Assembly (NCBI RefSeq): GCF_900101615.1
Contig: NZ_FMZX01000010.1
Location: 109,346-173,345, forward strand
Reading direction: 5' to 3'
Source: Belnapia rosea
GTDB taxonomy: Bacteria; Pseudomonadota; Alphaproteobacteria; Acetobacterales; Acetobacteraceae
Length of the DNA: 64,000 nucleotides
A program made the position numbers and the translations under genes. The notes beneath the pieces were generated by a model, which was given only the letters and a program-made list of their open reading frames with translations, was not told the origin of the DNA and made no database searches. Every line of letters begins with the position of its first letter. Within the stretch, counting starts at the first letter, position 1. Positions 33,490 to 42,719 of the stretch are shown here, in pieces.

Positions 33490-35111
33490 GCCCCTGCCTC
33501 GGCGCGTAAGTCGGTCGTGCCGGAGGCGCGCAAATCGAACGCCGCGGCCATCAGCGCGCGGGTATAGGGCTCGCGCGGGGCGGTGGCCAGTTGCTCCGCC
33601 TCGCCCTGCTCGACCACCCTTCCGTCCTTCAGCACCATGATGCGATGGGCAAGGGCGCGCACCACGCGCAGGTCGTGGCTGATGAAGAGATAGGCCAGGC
33701 GGTGCCGCGCCTGCAGCGCGCGCAGCAGCTCCACCACCTGGGCCTGGACGGTGACGTCGAGCGCGCTGGTCGGCTCGTCGAGCACGACGAGGCGGGGTTT
33801 CAGCACCAGGGCGCGGGCGATGGCGATCCGCTGGCGCTGGCCGCCGCTGAACTCATGCGGGTAGCGGGCGGCCATGGCGGGGTCGAGCCCCACCTCCTCC
33901 AGTGCGCTGGCGACGGCCATGTCGCGGGCGGCGCGGGTGAGGCCGGGCTCATGCACCTCCAGCCCCTCGCCGATGATCTCGCCGGCGGAGAGGCGGGGCG
34001 ACAGCGAGCCATAGGGGTCCTGGAAGACGACCTGCATCCGCCGGCGCAGCGGGCGGAGGGCACGGCCGGAGAGCGGCTGGAGCTCCCGCCCCTCGAAGCG
34101 GATGGCGCCCTGGCTGCCCTCGAGCCGCAGCAGGGCAAGGCCGAGCGTCGTCTTGCCGCTGCCGCTCTCGCCCACCAGGCCGAGCGTCTCGCCCTCCCGT
34201 ACGGCCAGCGAGACGCCATCGACGGCTTTCACATGGCCCACCACGCGCCGCAGCAGGCCGCGGCGGATCGGGAAGTGGACGCGGAGATCCTCCACCTCCG
34301 CCACCACCGGAGCGGCGGCGGGGACGGGCGCGGGGCGGCCGCCCGGCTGGGTCGCCAGCAGCATGCGCGTATAGGGGTGCTGCGGGGCGTCGAAGAGGGC
34401 GGCGGCGGTGTTCTGCTCCACCGCCTCGCCGTCGCGCATCACCACCACGTGGTCGGCATGGCGGCGGACTATGGCGAGGTCATGAGTGATGAGCAGCATG
34501 GCCATGCCGAGCCGCGCCTTGAGGTCGGCCAGCAGTTCCAGGATCTGCGCCTGGATGGTGACGTCGAGCGCGGTGGTCGGCTCATCGGCGATGAGGAGCT
34601 TGGGGTTGTTGGCGAGCGCGGCGGCGATCATCACCCGCTGGCGCTGGCCGCCGGAGAGCTGGTGGGGATAGGCGCCCAGCCGTTCCTCCGCACGGGGCAG
34701 GCCGGCCTGGCGCAGCAGCTCCAGCACGCGCGCATGGAGCGCGGCGCCAGCGAGGGGCTGGTGCAGGGTGATCGCCTCGCCCACCTGGCGGCCGATGCCG
34801 TGCAGGGGGTTGAGCGAGGTCATCGGCTCCTGGAAGACCATGCCGGCGACGCCGCCCCGCAGGCGCTGCAGCGCCGCCTCCTTGGCCGCCAGCACATCGG
34901 TGCCGTCGAGGGTGATGCGGCCGCCGGTGATCCTGGCTGCCGCTGGCAGCAGGCGGAGCGCCGCAAGGGCCGAGAGCGACTTGCCGCTGCCGCTCTCCCC
35001 GACCAGGGCCAAGGTCTCGCCCGGATGCAGGGCGAAGGAGACGTCGCGCACCACGAGGCGCGGGCCGAAGGCGATGGAGAGGTTCTCGACCGAGAGCAGC
35101 GGCGCCGTCAT
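33486..35111 (-). CDS. yejF: Oligopeptide-type ABC transporter, fused ATPases (YejF)
   Basis: A 541-residue protein with two complete ABC ATPase domains. Domain 1: [60 protein letters not shown]. Domain 2: [60 protein letters not shown]. Each is followed by the oligopeptide C-terminal extension ([18 protein letters not shown]). This arrangement is that of YejF, which powers import of microcin C-type peptides and other oligopeptides. The permease YejE overlaps upstream by ATGA. Confidence 0.9.
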   Translation of the reverse strand: MTAPLLSVENLSIAFGPRLVVRDVSFALHPGETLALVGESGSGKSLSALAALRLLPAAARITGGRITLDGTDVLAAKEAALQRLRGGVAGMVFQEPMTSLNPLHGIGRQVGEAITLHQPLAGAALHARVLELLRQAGLPRAEERLGAYPHQLSGGQRQRVMIAAALANNPKLLIADEPTTALDVTIQAQILELLADLKARLGMAMLLITHDLAIVRRHADHVVVMRDGEAVEQNTAAALFDAPQHPYTRMLLATQPGGRPAPVPAAAPVVAEVEDLRVHFPIRRGLLRRVVGHVKAVDGVSLAVREGETLGLVGESGSGKTTLGLALLRLEGSQGAIRFEGRELQPLSGRALRPLRRRMQVVFQDPYGSLSPRLSAGEIIGEGLEVHEPGLTRAARDMAVASALEEVGLDPAMAARYPHEFSGGQRQRIAIARALVLKPRLVVLDEPTSALDVTVQAQVVELLRALQARHRLAYLFISHDLRVVRALAHRIMVLKDGRVVEQGEAEQLATAPREPYTRALMAAAFDLRASGTTDLRAEAGA

Positions 35112-36142
35112 CGCCCGCCCCCCGGCAGCTTGCGGGGGTCGAGCGCATCCCGCACCGCCTCGCCGACGAAGATCAGCAGGGTCAGCACGCCGCCGAGGAC
35201 GACGAAGCCGGTGAAGGCAAGCCAGGGCGCCTGGAGGTTGTTCTTGCCCTGGCTCAGCAGCTCGCCGAGCGAGGGCGAGCCGGGCGGCAGGCCGAAGCCG
35301 AGGAAGTCGAGGCTGGCGAGGATGGTGACGCTGCCGGAGAGGGTGAAGGGCAGGAAGGTGAGCGTCGCCACCATCGCATTCGGCAGGATATGGCGGGCCA
35401 TGAGACGCGTATCCGACACGCCCAAGGCGCGGGCGGCGCGGACATAGTCGAGGTTGCGGCCGCGCAGGAATTCGGCCCGCACCACGCCGGTGAGCCCCAT
35501 CCAGGAGAAGGCGAGGAGGAAGGCGAGCAGGATCCAGAAGCTCGGCTGGATGATGCTGGCGAGGATGATCAGCAGGAAGAGTTGCGGCATCCCCGACCAG
35601 ATCTCGATGAAGCGCTGGAAGAGCAGGTCGACGGCCCCGCCATAGAAGCCCTGCACCGCGCCGGCGGCGATGCCGAGGACGGAGCCGGCGATGGTCAGGG
35701 TGAAGCCGAACAGCACCGAGATGCGGAAGCCGTAGATGACGCGGGCCAGCACGTCGCGCGCTTGGTCATCGGTGCCGAGCCAGTTGCGGGCGGAGGGTGG
35801 CGAAGGCGCGGGCTGGCCGAGGTCGCGCACCACCGTGGCATAGGAATAGGGGATGGCCGGCCAGAGCATCCAGCCGCCGCGCCCCGCGATCCCCCGCACC
35901 AGCTCCGGGTCGTGCCAGTCGGCCTCGGTGGGGAGGCCGTCGGGGAGGATATCGCTCTCGGCATAGTCGGTGAGGACGGGGACGAACCAATGGCCATCGA
36001 CATGCGCGACCAGCGGCCGGTCGTTGGCGATGAATTCGGCGAAGAGGGTGACAAGGAAGAGCGCGGCGAAGATCCAGAGGGACCACCAGCCGCGCCGGTT
36101 CGCGCGGAAATTCGCCAGCCGTCGCGCATTCAGCGGGGTCAT
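35108..36142 (-). CDS. yejE: Oligopeptide-type ABC permease (YejE)
   Basis: A 344-residue inner-membrane permease. The N-terminus has [20 protein letters not shown] (first membrane helix) and a long periplasmic loop with [20 protein letters not shown] and [20 protein letters not shown], characteristic of YejE. The EAA-type cytoplasmic loop is [20 protein letters not shown]. The start at 36142 fits the family; the frame stays open to 36208 through a hairpin. The expected upstream partners yejA and yejB are missing: the next gene is an unrelated DUF3072 protein. Confidence 0.88.
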   Translation of the reverse strand: MTPLNARRLANFRANRRGWWSLWIFAALFLVTLFAEFIANDRPLVAHVDGHWFVPVLTDYAESDILPDGLPTEADWHDPELVRGIAGRGGWMLWPAIPYSYATVVRDLGQPAPSPPSARNWLGTDDQARDVLARVIYGFRISVLFGFTLTIAGSVLGIAAGAVQGFYGGAVDLLFQRFIEIWSGMPQLFLLIILASIIQPSFWILLAFLLAFSWMGLTGVVRAEFLRGRNLDYVRAARALGVSDTRLMARHILPNAMVATLTFLPFTLSGSVTILASLDFLGFGLPPGSPSLGELLSQGKNNLQAPWLAFTGFVVLGGVLTLLIFVGEAVRDALDPRKLPGGGR

Positions 36143-36168
36143 CGGCTGGTCGGGGGCCTGTCCGGGGT

Positions 36169-36197
36169 CATCCCCCCTGCTTAAGCATGGGGGGATG
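36169..36197 (-). terminator. 29-nt near-palindrome between DUF3072 gene and yejE
   Basis: CATCCCCC and GGGGGATG arms (8 bp) enclose TGCTTAAGCA, itself a perfect palindrome. It begins 22 bp past the DUF3072 stop and probably ends that transcript, insulating yejEF from the stress promoter upstream. Confidence 0.5.
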
Positions 36198-36218
36198 CCT
36201 CGGGACAAGCAGGGGAGG

Positions 36219-36437
36219 CTACTTGCCGCGGCCGGTCTTGGCCTGGAGCTCGTCGATGCGGCGGGAGGCGTCGGCCTTGGTCATCTCCGGATCGAATTCC
36301 TCGCCTGCTTCCTCGCTGAGGGTCTTGAGGTAGCTGGCCTGGGCGCCGGTCATCGCCTCGTCGCCCGTCGTCCAGTCATCCGGGTCCTTGATGGTGTTGG
36401 AACCGGGCTCGGGATCGGTCTTCGGGTTGTCTGTCAT
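36219..36437 (-). CDS. DUF3072 domain protein
   Basis: A 72-residue soluble protein. The DUF3072 core is visible: DPDDWTTGDEAMTGAQASYL, KTLSEEAGEEFDPEMTKADA, SRRIDELQAKTGRGK. The first half is disordered and acidic; the second holds two short helices. Function is unknown, though family members often sit in stress-gene groups. An EcfG-type promoter lies 28 bp upstream of the ATG, which would place this gene in the general stress response. GGGGAC precedes the start. Confidence 0.82.
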   Translation of the reverse strand: MTDNPKTDPEPGSNTIKDPDDWTTGDEAMTGAQASYLKTLSEEAGEEFDPEMTKADASRRIDELQAKTGRGK

Positions 36438-36464
36438 GGGAAGTCCCCTGGTTGGTGTTCCCTT

Positions 36465-36489
36465 AACGTTCATGACCATCTCGCGTTCC
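36465..36489 (-). promoter_or_regulatory. EcfG-type general stress promoter
   Basis: On the minus strand GGAAC, 16 nt, CGTT: an exact match to the alphaproteobacterial EcfG consensus (GGAAC-N16/17-CGTT). The -10 ends 28 bp before the DUF3072 start codon, giving a short leader. Confidence 0.6.
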
Positions 36490-36610
36490 GGCCTGGAATG
36501 GGACCCTTTCGGACCTTATGTTGCAGTGCAGCGAAACCCCGGATGCCTCGGCACGCTTGGGTCTGCAACGGGAGCGGACCTATCCGCTTCCCCTCCCGAA
36601 AGGAACCGCC

Positions 36611-37732
36611 TTGAACCAGATACACAGCCGCCTGTCCGATCTGGTGCGCCAGCAGCGGTCCCGGATGAATGCCGCCGCCGAAGCCTCCACGGAGGCGGGC
36701 GAGCTGGTCGAGCTGGCCGGCTTCGGCGCCGATCCCGGCGCGCTCCGCATGTGGGCCTATCTGCCGGACAACCTGCCGCAGGGGGCGCCGCTGGTGGTCG
36801 CCCTGCATGGCTGCACCCAATCCGCTGCCGGCTATGCCGCGGGCAGCGGCTGGACCGCGCTCGCCGCCGAGGGTGGCTTCGCCGTGCTGCTGCCGGAGCA
36901 GCGCCAGGCCAACAACCCGAACCGCTGCTTCAACTGGTTCGAGCCGGGCGACAGCACGCGCGGCCAGGGCGAGGTGGCCTCCATCCATTCCGCCATCACG
37001 CATATGGTGGCGACGCGGGGGATCGACCAGCGGCGGGTCTTCGTCACCGGCCTCTCGGCCGGCGGTGGGATGGCGGCCAACCTGCTCGCCACCTATCCGG
37101 AGGATTTCGCGGCCGGTGCCATCATCGCCGGCCTGCCCTATGGCGCGGCGACCAGCATGCCGGAGGCCTTCGAGGCGATGGCCACCGGCAAGCCCCGCCC
37201 GGCGGCGGACTGGGCGGCGCTGGTGAGGGCCGCCTCGCCGCATCGCGGGCCCTGGCCGCGCGTCTCCATCTGGCAGGGCGATGCGGATACCACGGTACGC
37301 CCGGCGGTTGCCGAGCAGCTCGTCCGGCAATGGTCGGCGGTGCACGGCACCACGGGGGCGCCGGTGACATCGGGCAGCGGGGCGCACCGGGCGCTCGCCT
37401 GGAGCGACGCCCGCGGGCAGGTCGTGCTGGAGCACCACACCGTCGCCGGCATGGCGCATGGCGTGCCGCTGGGCTCGGACGGCATCGGCCGGGCCGGACC
37501 CTATTTCCTGGCGACCGGGGTCTCCTCCACCCGGGCCATCGCCGAGTTCTTCGGGCTGCCGGTGCCGAAGCTACGGGCGACGATCGACCCGGACGGACGG
37601 CCGGTTCCCGACGCCCATCAGGCGCCCGAGGCCGAGGAGCCCTTCACCCTCGGCGGCGTCCGGCTCGACTCGATCGACCCGAACGGGGTGATCCGCAAGG
37701 CGCTGACGGCGGCCGGGCTGATGAAGGGCTGA
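36611..37732 (+). CDS. PHB depolymerase-family esterase
   Basis: A 373-residue alpha/beta hydrolase of the poly(3-hydroxybutyrate) depolymerase/feruloyl-esterase-like family. The oxyanion region is VVALHGCTQSAAGYAAGSGW, the lipase box holding the catalytic Ser is VFVTGLSAGGGMAANLLATY, the Asp is near WQGDADTTVRP, and the His is in VAGMAHGVPLG. There is no clear export signal, so it may act inside the cell. I chose the TTG at 36611, which has AAAGGAA upstream and matches the family start; an ATG at 36518 is the alternative. Confidence 0.85.
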   Translation: MNQIHSRLSDLVRQQRSRMNAAAEASTEAGELVELAGFGADPGALRMWAYLPDNLPQGAPLVVALHGCTQSAAGYAAGSGWTALAAEGGFAVLLPEQRQANNPNRCFNWFEPGDSTRGQGEVASIHSAITHMVATRGIDQRRVFVTGLSAGGGMAANLLATYPEDFAAGAIIAGLPYGAATSMPEAFEAMATGKPRPAADWAALVRAASPHRGPWPRVSIWQGDADTTVRPAVAEQLVRQWSAVHGTTGAPVTSGSGAHRALAWSDARGQVVLEHHTVAGMAHGVPLGSDGIGRAGPYFLATGVSSTRAIAEFFGLPVPKLRATIDPDGRPVPDAHQAPEAEEPFTLGGVRLDSIDPNGVIRKALTAAGLMKG

Positions 37733-37790
37733 GATTGCCGGGGCGCCCGGGCGCGCCCATCCTCTCCTCCTGGAATACGGGAGACGGGTG

Positions 37791-38741
37791 ATGGAGCAGC
37801 GCAGCCTCGGGCGGTCCGGCATCAAGGCCCCGCCGCTGATGTTCGGCGGCAATGTCTTCGGCTGGACCATCGACAAGGCCCAGTCCCACCGGCTGCTCGA
37901 CCGGCTGGTGGAGGTCGGGCTCAACGCCATCGACACGGCGGATGTCTATTCCGCCTGGGCGCCGGGCCATCAGGGTGGCGAGAGCGAGACGATCATCGGC
38001 GAATGGCTGAAGGCAGGCGGCAAGCGCAGCCAGGTCGTCATCGCCACCAAGGTCGGGATGAAGATGGGCTCGGGCGATCAGGGCCTGTCCCGCGACTGGA
38101 TCATGCGGGAGGTCGATGCCAGCCTCCGCCGCCTGCAGACCGACGTGATCGACCTCTACCAGGCGCACAAGGATGACGAGACGGTGCCGCTGGAGGAGAC
38201 GCTCGGCGCCTTCGCCGATCTCGTCCAGGCGGGCAAGGTGCGGGCGATCGGCGCCTCCAACTACACCGCGCCGCGGCTGAAGCTGGCGCTCGAGACGAGC
38301 GCGAAGCTCGGACTGCCGCGCTACGAGACGCTGCAGCCGCTCTACAACCTGATGGACCGCAAGGTCTTCGAGGAGGCGCTCGGCCCGCTCTGCCAGGCGG
38401 AAGGGATCGGCGTGATCAACTACTACGCCCTCGCCGCCGGCTTCCTCAGCGGCAAGTACCGCTCCGAGGCGGATTACGGGAAGAGCAAGCGCGGCGCCAA
38501 TATGGGCAAGTACCTGACGTCACGCGGGCTCCGGGTGCTCGATGCGCTGGACGCCGTGGCGGGAGAGACCGCCAGCACGCCCGCCCAGGTGGCCATTGCC
38601 TGGTTGCTGGCGAAGCCGGTGGTGACGGCGCCGATCGCCAGCGCCACCAGCCTCGACCAGCTGGAGGAGCTGGTGAAGGCCGCGTCGCTCAGCCTCAGCC
38701 CGGCGCAGGTCGCTGCGCTGGATGCGGCGAGCGCGGAATAG
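37791..38741 (+). CDS. Aldo/keto reductase
   Basis: A 316-residue NADPH-dependent oxidoreductase with a TIM-barrel fold. The catalytic tetrad is visible: Asp and Tyr in AIDTADVYSAWAPGHQGG, Lys in VVIATKVGMKM, and His in IDLYQAHKDDETVPLEET. The coenzyme-binding end reads PIASATSLDQLEELVKAASL. It groups with YajO/Tas-like members (family AKR11/12 style). The ATG at 37791 is preceded by ACGGGAGACGGG. The substrate is unknown; neighbours suggest detoxification of aldehydes under stress. Confidence 0.92.
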   Translation: MEQRSLGRSGIKAPPLMFGGNVFGWTIDKAQSHRLLDRLVEVGLNAIDTADVYSAWAPGHQGGESETIIGEWLKAGGKRSQVVIATKVGMKMGSGDQGLSRDWIMREVDASLRRLQTDVIDLYQAHKDDETVPLEETLGAFADLVQAGKVRAIGASNYTAPRLKLALETSAKLGLPRYETLQPLYNLMDRKVFEEALGPLCQAEGIGVINYYALAAGFLSGKYRSEADYGKSKRGANMGKYLTSRGLRVLDALDAVAGETASTPAQVAIAWLLAKPVVTAPIASATSLDQLEELVKAASLSLSPAQVAALDAASAE

Positions 38742-38744
38742 CGC

Positions 38745-39065
38745 CTACCCCTTCCCCGTCATCCGGGCGAAGACGGCGCGGTCCCGGTTCTCCTGCATCA
38801 GCATGCGGAAGCCGGGGATGGTGTCTAGGCCGAGGCCGAGGGGCATGCCGGTCTCGGCATCCGCGGTGACCTTGCCGTAGCTCTCGCCGGTGAATTTCTC
38901 CCATTTGCCGGCGGGCTTCTTCACCTCGATATGCACGACGGTGGCCTTCATCACCATCCGCACGATGGCCTCCTTCGGTGAGGAGGGCTTCGTCAGGCTG
39001 GGGTTGCCGGCGATCATCACCCAGCCATTGGCCATCGCCCAGGCGGTCAACTCGTCCTTCGTCAT
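38745..39065 (-). CDS. Hypothetical cytoplasmic protein
   Basis: A 106-residue protein, MTKDELTAWAMANGWVMIAG at the start, then SSPKEAIVRMVMKATVVHIE and LGLDTIPGFRMLMQENRDR. There is no signal or membrane segment. I recognise similar hypothetical proteins in Acetobacteraceae in general terms but no named domain. AAGGAT is upstream of the ATG. It is divergent from manganese catalase and convergent with the aldo/keto reductase. Confidence 0.65.
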   Translation of the reverse strand: MTKDELTAWAMANGWVMIAGNPSLTKPSSPKEAIVRMVMKATVVHIEVKKPAGKWEKFTGESYGKVTADAETGMPLGLGLDTIPGFRMLMQENRDRAVFARMTGKG

Positions 39066-39222
39066 CGGGGATATCCTTTGCAAGCCAGGCGATAGACTCA
39101 AACCGTACAGTACCCGGCACGGCTTCACGGATTGTGGAGTATCGGGGCTCGTTGCCGGCTTCGGCCCGAACCCGGGACGGTGCCACCGGTTCGACAGGGA
39201 CCACCCACCTGGAGGTCCCTGC

Positions 39223-40101
39223 ATGTTCTATACCGATGGCAAGCTGCAATACCCTGTTCGCGTCGAGCGCCCCAACCCGCAATTCGCCCGTGCCCTGCAG
39301 CAGGCGATCGGCGGTGTCGAGGGCGAGATCCGCGTGATGATGCAGTACCTGTTCCAGGGCTGGGGCAGCCGCGGGCCGAAGAAGTACCGTGACATGCTGA
39401 TCAACACCGGCACGGAGGAGATCGGCCATATCGAGATGCTCTCCACCGCCGTCGCGCTGAACCTCGAGGGCGCGCCGCTTTCCTTCCAGGAGGAGGCTGC
39501 GGCCGACCCGATGGCCGGCGCGGTGCTGGGCGGGATGAACCTGCGCCACATCCTCTCGACCGGCCTCGCCGCGACGCCTGAGAATTGCAACGGCGTGCCG
39601 TTCAATGCGAGCCATGTCTATGCCAGCGGCAACATCGCCGCCGACATGTATGCCAACGTCGCGGCCGAGGCGACCGGGCGGGCGCTGGCGACGCGGCTCT
39701 ACAACATGACCGACGATGCGGGGATGAAGGACATGCTCTCCTTCCTCATCGCCCGCGACACCATGCACCAGCAGCAATGGCTGGCGGTGATCGAGGAGCT
39801 GGGCGGCATGCAGGAGCAGCTGCCGATCCCGAACAGCTTCCCGCAGGAGCAGGAGGCGCAGCAGTTCTCCTACGCCTATTTCGGCCATCGCATCGACGGG
39901 CAGGTGCCGGCCGGGCGCTGGACCGAGGGGGCCTCGCTCGACGGCAAGAGTCAGTTCAAGCCGATGAAGTCCGAGCCGCTGGGTGGCGAGCCGATGCTCG
40001 CGCCGCCGCGGCCGGATGGCGGCGCGCAGACCGAGCAGGTCATGGCCTCCTCCCCGGCGGCCAACGACCCGCTGGCCGACGGCACCCCGAGCGTCGCCTA
40101 G
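39223..40101 (+). CDS. Manganese catalase
   Basis: A 292-residue non-haem catalase that disproportionates hydrogen peroxide with a dimanganese centre. The four-helix bundle ligands are seen in VEGEIRVMMQYLFQGWG (Glu), GTEEIGHIEMLSTAVAL (Glu-x2-His), AAEATGRALATRLYNMTD (Glu) and IARDTMHQQQWLAVIEELGG (His). The C-terminal ~60 residues form the hydrophilic tail found in cytoplasmic members. GGAGG lies 9 bases before the ATG. It stands alone, with a strong terminator downstream. Confidence 0.93.
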   Translation: MFYTDGKLQYPVRVERPNPQFARALQQAIGGVEGEIRVMMQYLFQGWGSRGPKKYRDMLINTGTEEIGHIEMLSTAVALNLEGAPLSFQEEAAADPMAGAVLGGMNLRHILSTGLAATPENCNGVPFNASHVYASGNIAADMYANVAAEATGRALATRLYNMTDDAGMKDMLSFLIARDTMHQQQWLAVIEELGGMQEQLPIPNSFPQEQEAQQFSYAYFGHRIDGQVPAGRWTEGASLDGKSQFKPMKSEPLGGEPMLAPPRPDGGAQTEQVMASSPAANDPLADGTPSVA

Positions 40102-40142
40102 AAAGACCCGCCCAGGCTGGGCTATGGCCTGGCGGATGAGGT

Positions 40143-40175
40143 CCGGGGAAGGCGGTGCCTTCCCCGGTTCTCGTT
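40143..40175 (+). terminator. Rho-independent terminator after manganese catalase
   Basis: CCGGGGAAGGC, loop GGT, GCCTTCCCCGG, then TTCTCGTT: a perfect 11-bp stem with a T-rich tail, 41 bp past the stop. Confidence 0.85.
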
Positions 40176-40201
40176 GGGAAGCCGGCCTGTTAAACGGCCG
40201 C

Positions 40202-41527
40202 ATGACCTCCCTCCCCTTCCCCAGCTTTGCCGAAGCCTTGCGCGTCTGGTTCCGCATCGGCTGCCTCTCCTTCGGCGGTCCGGCCGGGCAGATCGCGCTG
40301 CTGCACCGGGAGGTGGTGGAGGAGCGGCGCTGGATCTCCGATGCACGCTTCCTGCATGCCCTGAATTTCTGCACGCTGCTGCCGGGGCCGGAGGCGCAGC
40401 AGCTCGCCACCTATCTCGGTTGGCTGATGCATGGCGTGCGCGGCGGGGTGGCTGCGGGGCTGCTCTTCATCCTGCCCGGCGCCCTGGTGATGCTGGCGCT
40501 CTCGGCGATCTATGTCGGCTTCGGCGAGGTGCCGCTGATCGCCGCGCTGTTCTTCGGACTGAAATGCGCGGTGCTGGTGATCGTGGTGGAGGCGCTGTTG
40601 CGCGTGGCGCGGCGGGCCTTGCAGGGTGCCGTGGCCTGGGCCCTGGCGGTGGCGGCCTTCGCGGCGCTGTTCCTGTTCGGCCTGCCCTTTCCCGTCGTGG
40701 TGCTCGGCGCGGCGCTGATCGGGCTGGCGATGCCGGCGGCCTTCGCCGGGGGTGGGCATGGCCGGCCGCAGGATGGCCCCCCTGCCCTGCTCGATGCGCT
40801 GCTCGCGGCGGAGCCGGACCGCATTATGCGCCTGGGCGGCGCCGCGCGGCGGGCCGGGCTGATCGCGCTGGCGCTCTGGGTCTGGCCGGTCGCGCTGCTG
40901 ATGAATGCGGGCGGCCTGTATGGTGACCTCGCCTGGTTCTTCTCCAAGATGGCGATCGTCACCTTCGGCGGGGCTTATGCGGTACTTGCCTATGTGGCGC
41001 AGGAGGCGGTGGAGCATTACCGCTGGCTCTCGGCCGACCAGATGCTGGCGGGTCTCGGGCTGGCCGAGACGACGCCCGGGCCGCTGATCCTGGTGCTGCA
41101 ATTCGTCGGCTACCTGGCGGCCGGCGTGCCGGGGGCGCTGCTGGTGGTGTGGGCTACCTTCGCGCCCTGCTTCGCCTGGATCTTCCTCGGCGCACCCTAT
41201 GTCGAGCGGCTGCACGACGTGGCGCGGTTGAAGGGCGCGCTGGCGGCGGTGACGGCGGCGGTGGTGGGCGTCATCGCCAACCTCGCGCTGTGGTTCGGGC
41301 TGCGCGTGCTGTTCGGCGTGATCCTCGAGGTGCCGGTCGGGCCGATGCGGCTCGAGGTGCCGGTCCCGGCGAGCCTCGATTCCCTGGCCCTGCTGCTCGC
41401 CCTGCTGGCGGCGGTGGCGCTGTTCCGGATGAAGCTCGGGGTGGTGAAGACGCTGGGGCTGACCGCCCTGGCGGGGCTGGTGCTGAAGCCGGCGGCGGAC
41501 TGGCTGCTGTCGGGATTTGGCGGATGA
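40202..41527 (+). CDS. chrA: Chromate transporter ChrA (two-domain)
   Basis: A 441-residue inner-membrane protein of the CHR family, which exports chromate by proton motive force. Both homologous halves keep the FGG and PGP signatures: LSFGGPAGQIALLHREVVEE with LLPGPEAQQLATYLGWLM, and TFGGAYAVLAYVAQEAVEHY with TTPGPLILVLQFVGYLAAG. About 10-12 membrane segments are expected. It begins 100 bp after the manganese catalase and beyond its terminator, so it probably has its own promoter. Some CHR proteins move other anions; no chrB regulator is adjacent. Confidence 0.92.
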   Translation: MTSLPFPSFAEALRVWFRIGCLSFGGPAGQIALLHREVVEERRWISDARFLHALNFCTLLPGPEAQQLATYLGWLMHGVRGGVAAGLLFILPGALVMLALSAIYVGFGEVPLIAALFFGLKCAVLVIVVEALLRVARRALQGAVAWALAVAAFAALFLFGLPFPVVVLGAALIGLAMPAAFAGGGHGRPQDGPPALLDALLAAEPDRIMRLGGAARRAGLIALALWVWPVALLMNAGGLYGDLAWFFSKMAIVTFGGAYAVLAYVAQEAVEHYRWLSADQMLAGLGLAETTPGPLILVLQFVGYLAAGVPGALLVVWATFAPCFAWIFLGAPYVERLHDVARLKGALAAVTAAVVGVIANLALWFGLRVLFGVILEVPVGPMRLEVPVPASLDSLALLLALLAAVALFRMKLGVVKTLGLTALAGLVLKPAADWLLSGFGG

Positions 41528-41765
41528 GGCTGGCCGCCCCTCGGGATGGGCGGTTGGCGGCCTTCCTGGCCGTCGGCTGAGTGTGACCGACGTCCTGAAG
41601 GCGGACAGGGCGCACCCAAGCCTTCTGACCGAGGAGGGCGGGACGCGGCAGCCAGGACGCTCTGCATGCTGCGTACCGGGAATCCGGAGCACTCAACCCG
41701 GCGGAGCCGGGCCGCTTCGTAAAGGGTCGGTGTCTTCGGCCGATGGGTGATGTTTCAGGCCGAGC

Positions 41766-42683
41766 TTACTGCTGCCTGGCGCGAAGCGTCGCCTTCGCAC
41801 GCTCCAGGGATGCAGCCCTGCGGCGTTCCTCCCGCAGCACTTCGATCGTCGGCTGCCACCAGCCGCGCGCCAAGTCGGACGGGCTGGGCGGTGTGTGCGC
41901 GGGCCAGGCCTGGACCAACTCGGCATGGCTCGGCCTGCGCCAGGCTGCCCAGATCAGCACGGCGGATCCGGCCGTGACACCGGGGTAGAAGCGTGCGGCG
42001 ACCTCCGGTTCGGCAAGCTCGCCGTTGATGGCCTCGAACATCACGCATCCCGCATGGGTCATCAGCACGCGGCCGAGCGGCGGCTGCGCGTCCTCGGGCA
42101 CGGGATAGCGCCGGCGGCGGCGCTCGGCGGCCTCGGCTCGCCTCTCCGCGTGCTCCGGAGAGGCCTTGCGGCTCTCCTCCCGCTTCCGGCGCTCCTCGGG
42201 CTCGGCCAGCCGGGCTGCCTCCTCGATGGCGGGCCAGCGCCTGCGCAACTCCTCGACGGAGCGGAAGGGCACGCGCCAGGCCTTCAGCGCCGGGTCCCAT
42301 TGGGCCCAGGGCACGGCTCGCAACTCGGCGATGACCGCCCGGGAATACGGCGTCCTGACCACGAAGCCGTCGGCGACCTCCAGATAGGGGCTGGACATCG
42401 GCTCGAACGCAAAGGCGTCGCGGCCACGCTGGTCGGCATAGGCCAGCACACCCGACCATTCGCGGCCCATCCATGCTGTCAGGCGCCGTTCCGCCCGCGC
42501 ACCCGGTACGAACCAGGCCCCCAGGTCGTCGCGCCAGCGTGCCCGCGGGAAGGCCTCGCGGAAGCGCTCCACGGTCATGCGGTCATAGGGGAAGGCAGCC
42601 GTCGCCCCGGGCGCGTCATCACCGGCACCCTGCGGCGCCACGCTGAATTCGGGCGCCTTAACCGTCACCGATTGGTCCTCCAC
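41766..42683 (-). CDS. Protein with tandem HARP-like domains
   Basis: A 305-residue soluble protein. Two units resemble the HARP (HepA-related) motif of SMARCAL1-type annealing helicases: FREAFPRARWRDDLGAWFVP (~41-60) and LRAVPWAQWDPALKAWRVPF (~121-140), each with W-x-D/W-x-P spacing and flanking helices. A strongly charged helix follows (~158-192, RRAEAAERRRRRYP), then a C-terminal region ~203-285 (CVMFEAINGELAEPEVAARF, SAVLIWAAWRRPSHAELV) without a recognised domain. No helicase motor is present. It may bind nucleic acid; this is inference. Confidence 0.65.
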   Translation of the reverse strand: MEDQSVTVKAPEFSVAPQGAGDDAPGATAAFPYDRMTVERFREAFPRARWRDDLGAWFVPGARAERRLTAWMGREWSGVLAYADQRGRDAFAFEPMSSPYLEVADGFVVRTPYSRAVIAELRAVPWAQWDPALKAWRVPFRSVEELRRRWPAIEEAARLAEPEERRKREESRKASPEHAERRAEAAERRRRRYPVPEDAQPPLGRVLMTHAGCVMFEAINGELAEPEVAARFYPGVTAGSAVLIWAAWRRPSHAELVQAWPAHTPPSPSDLARGWWQPTIEVLREERRRAASLERAKATLRARQQ

Positions 42684-42719
42684 ACGGCGCCACCTGCCAT
42701 CGAAGGGTACCGCCTCGAC

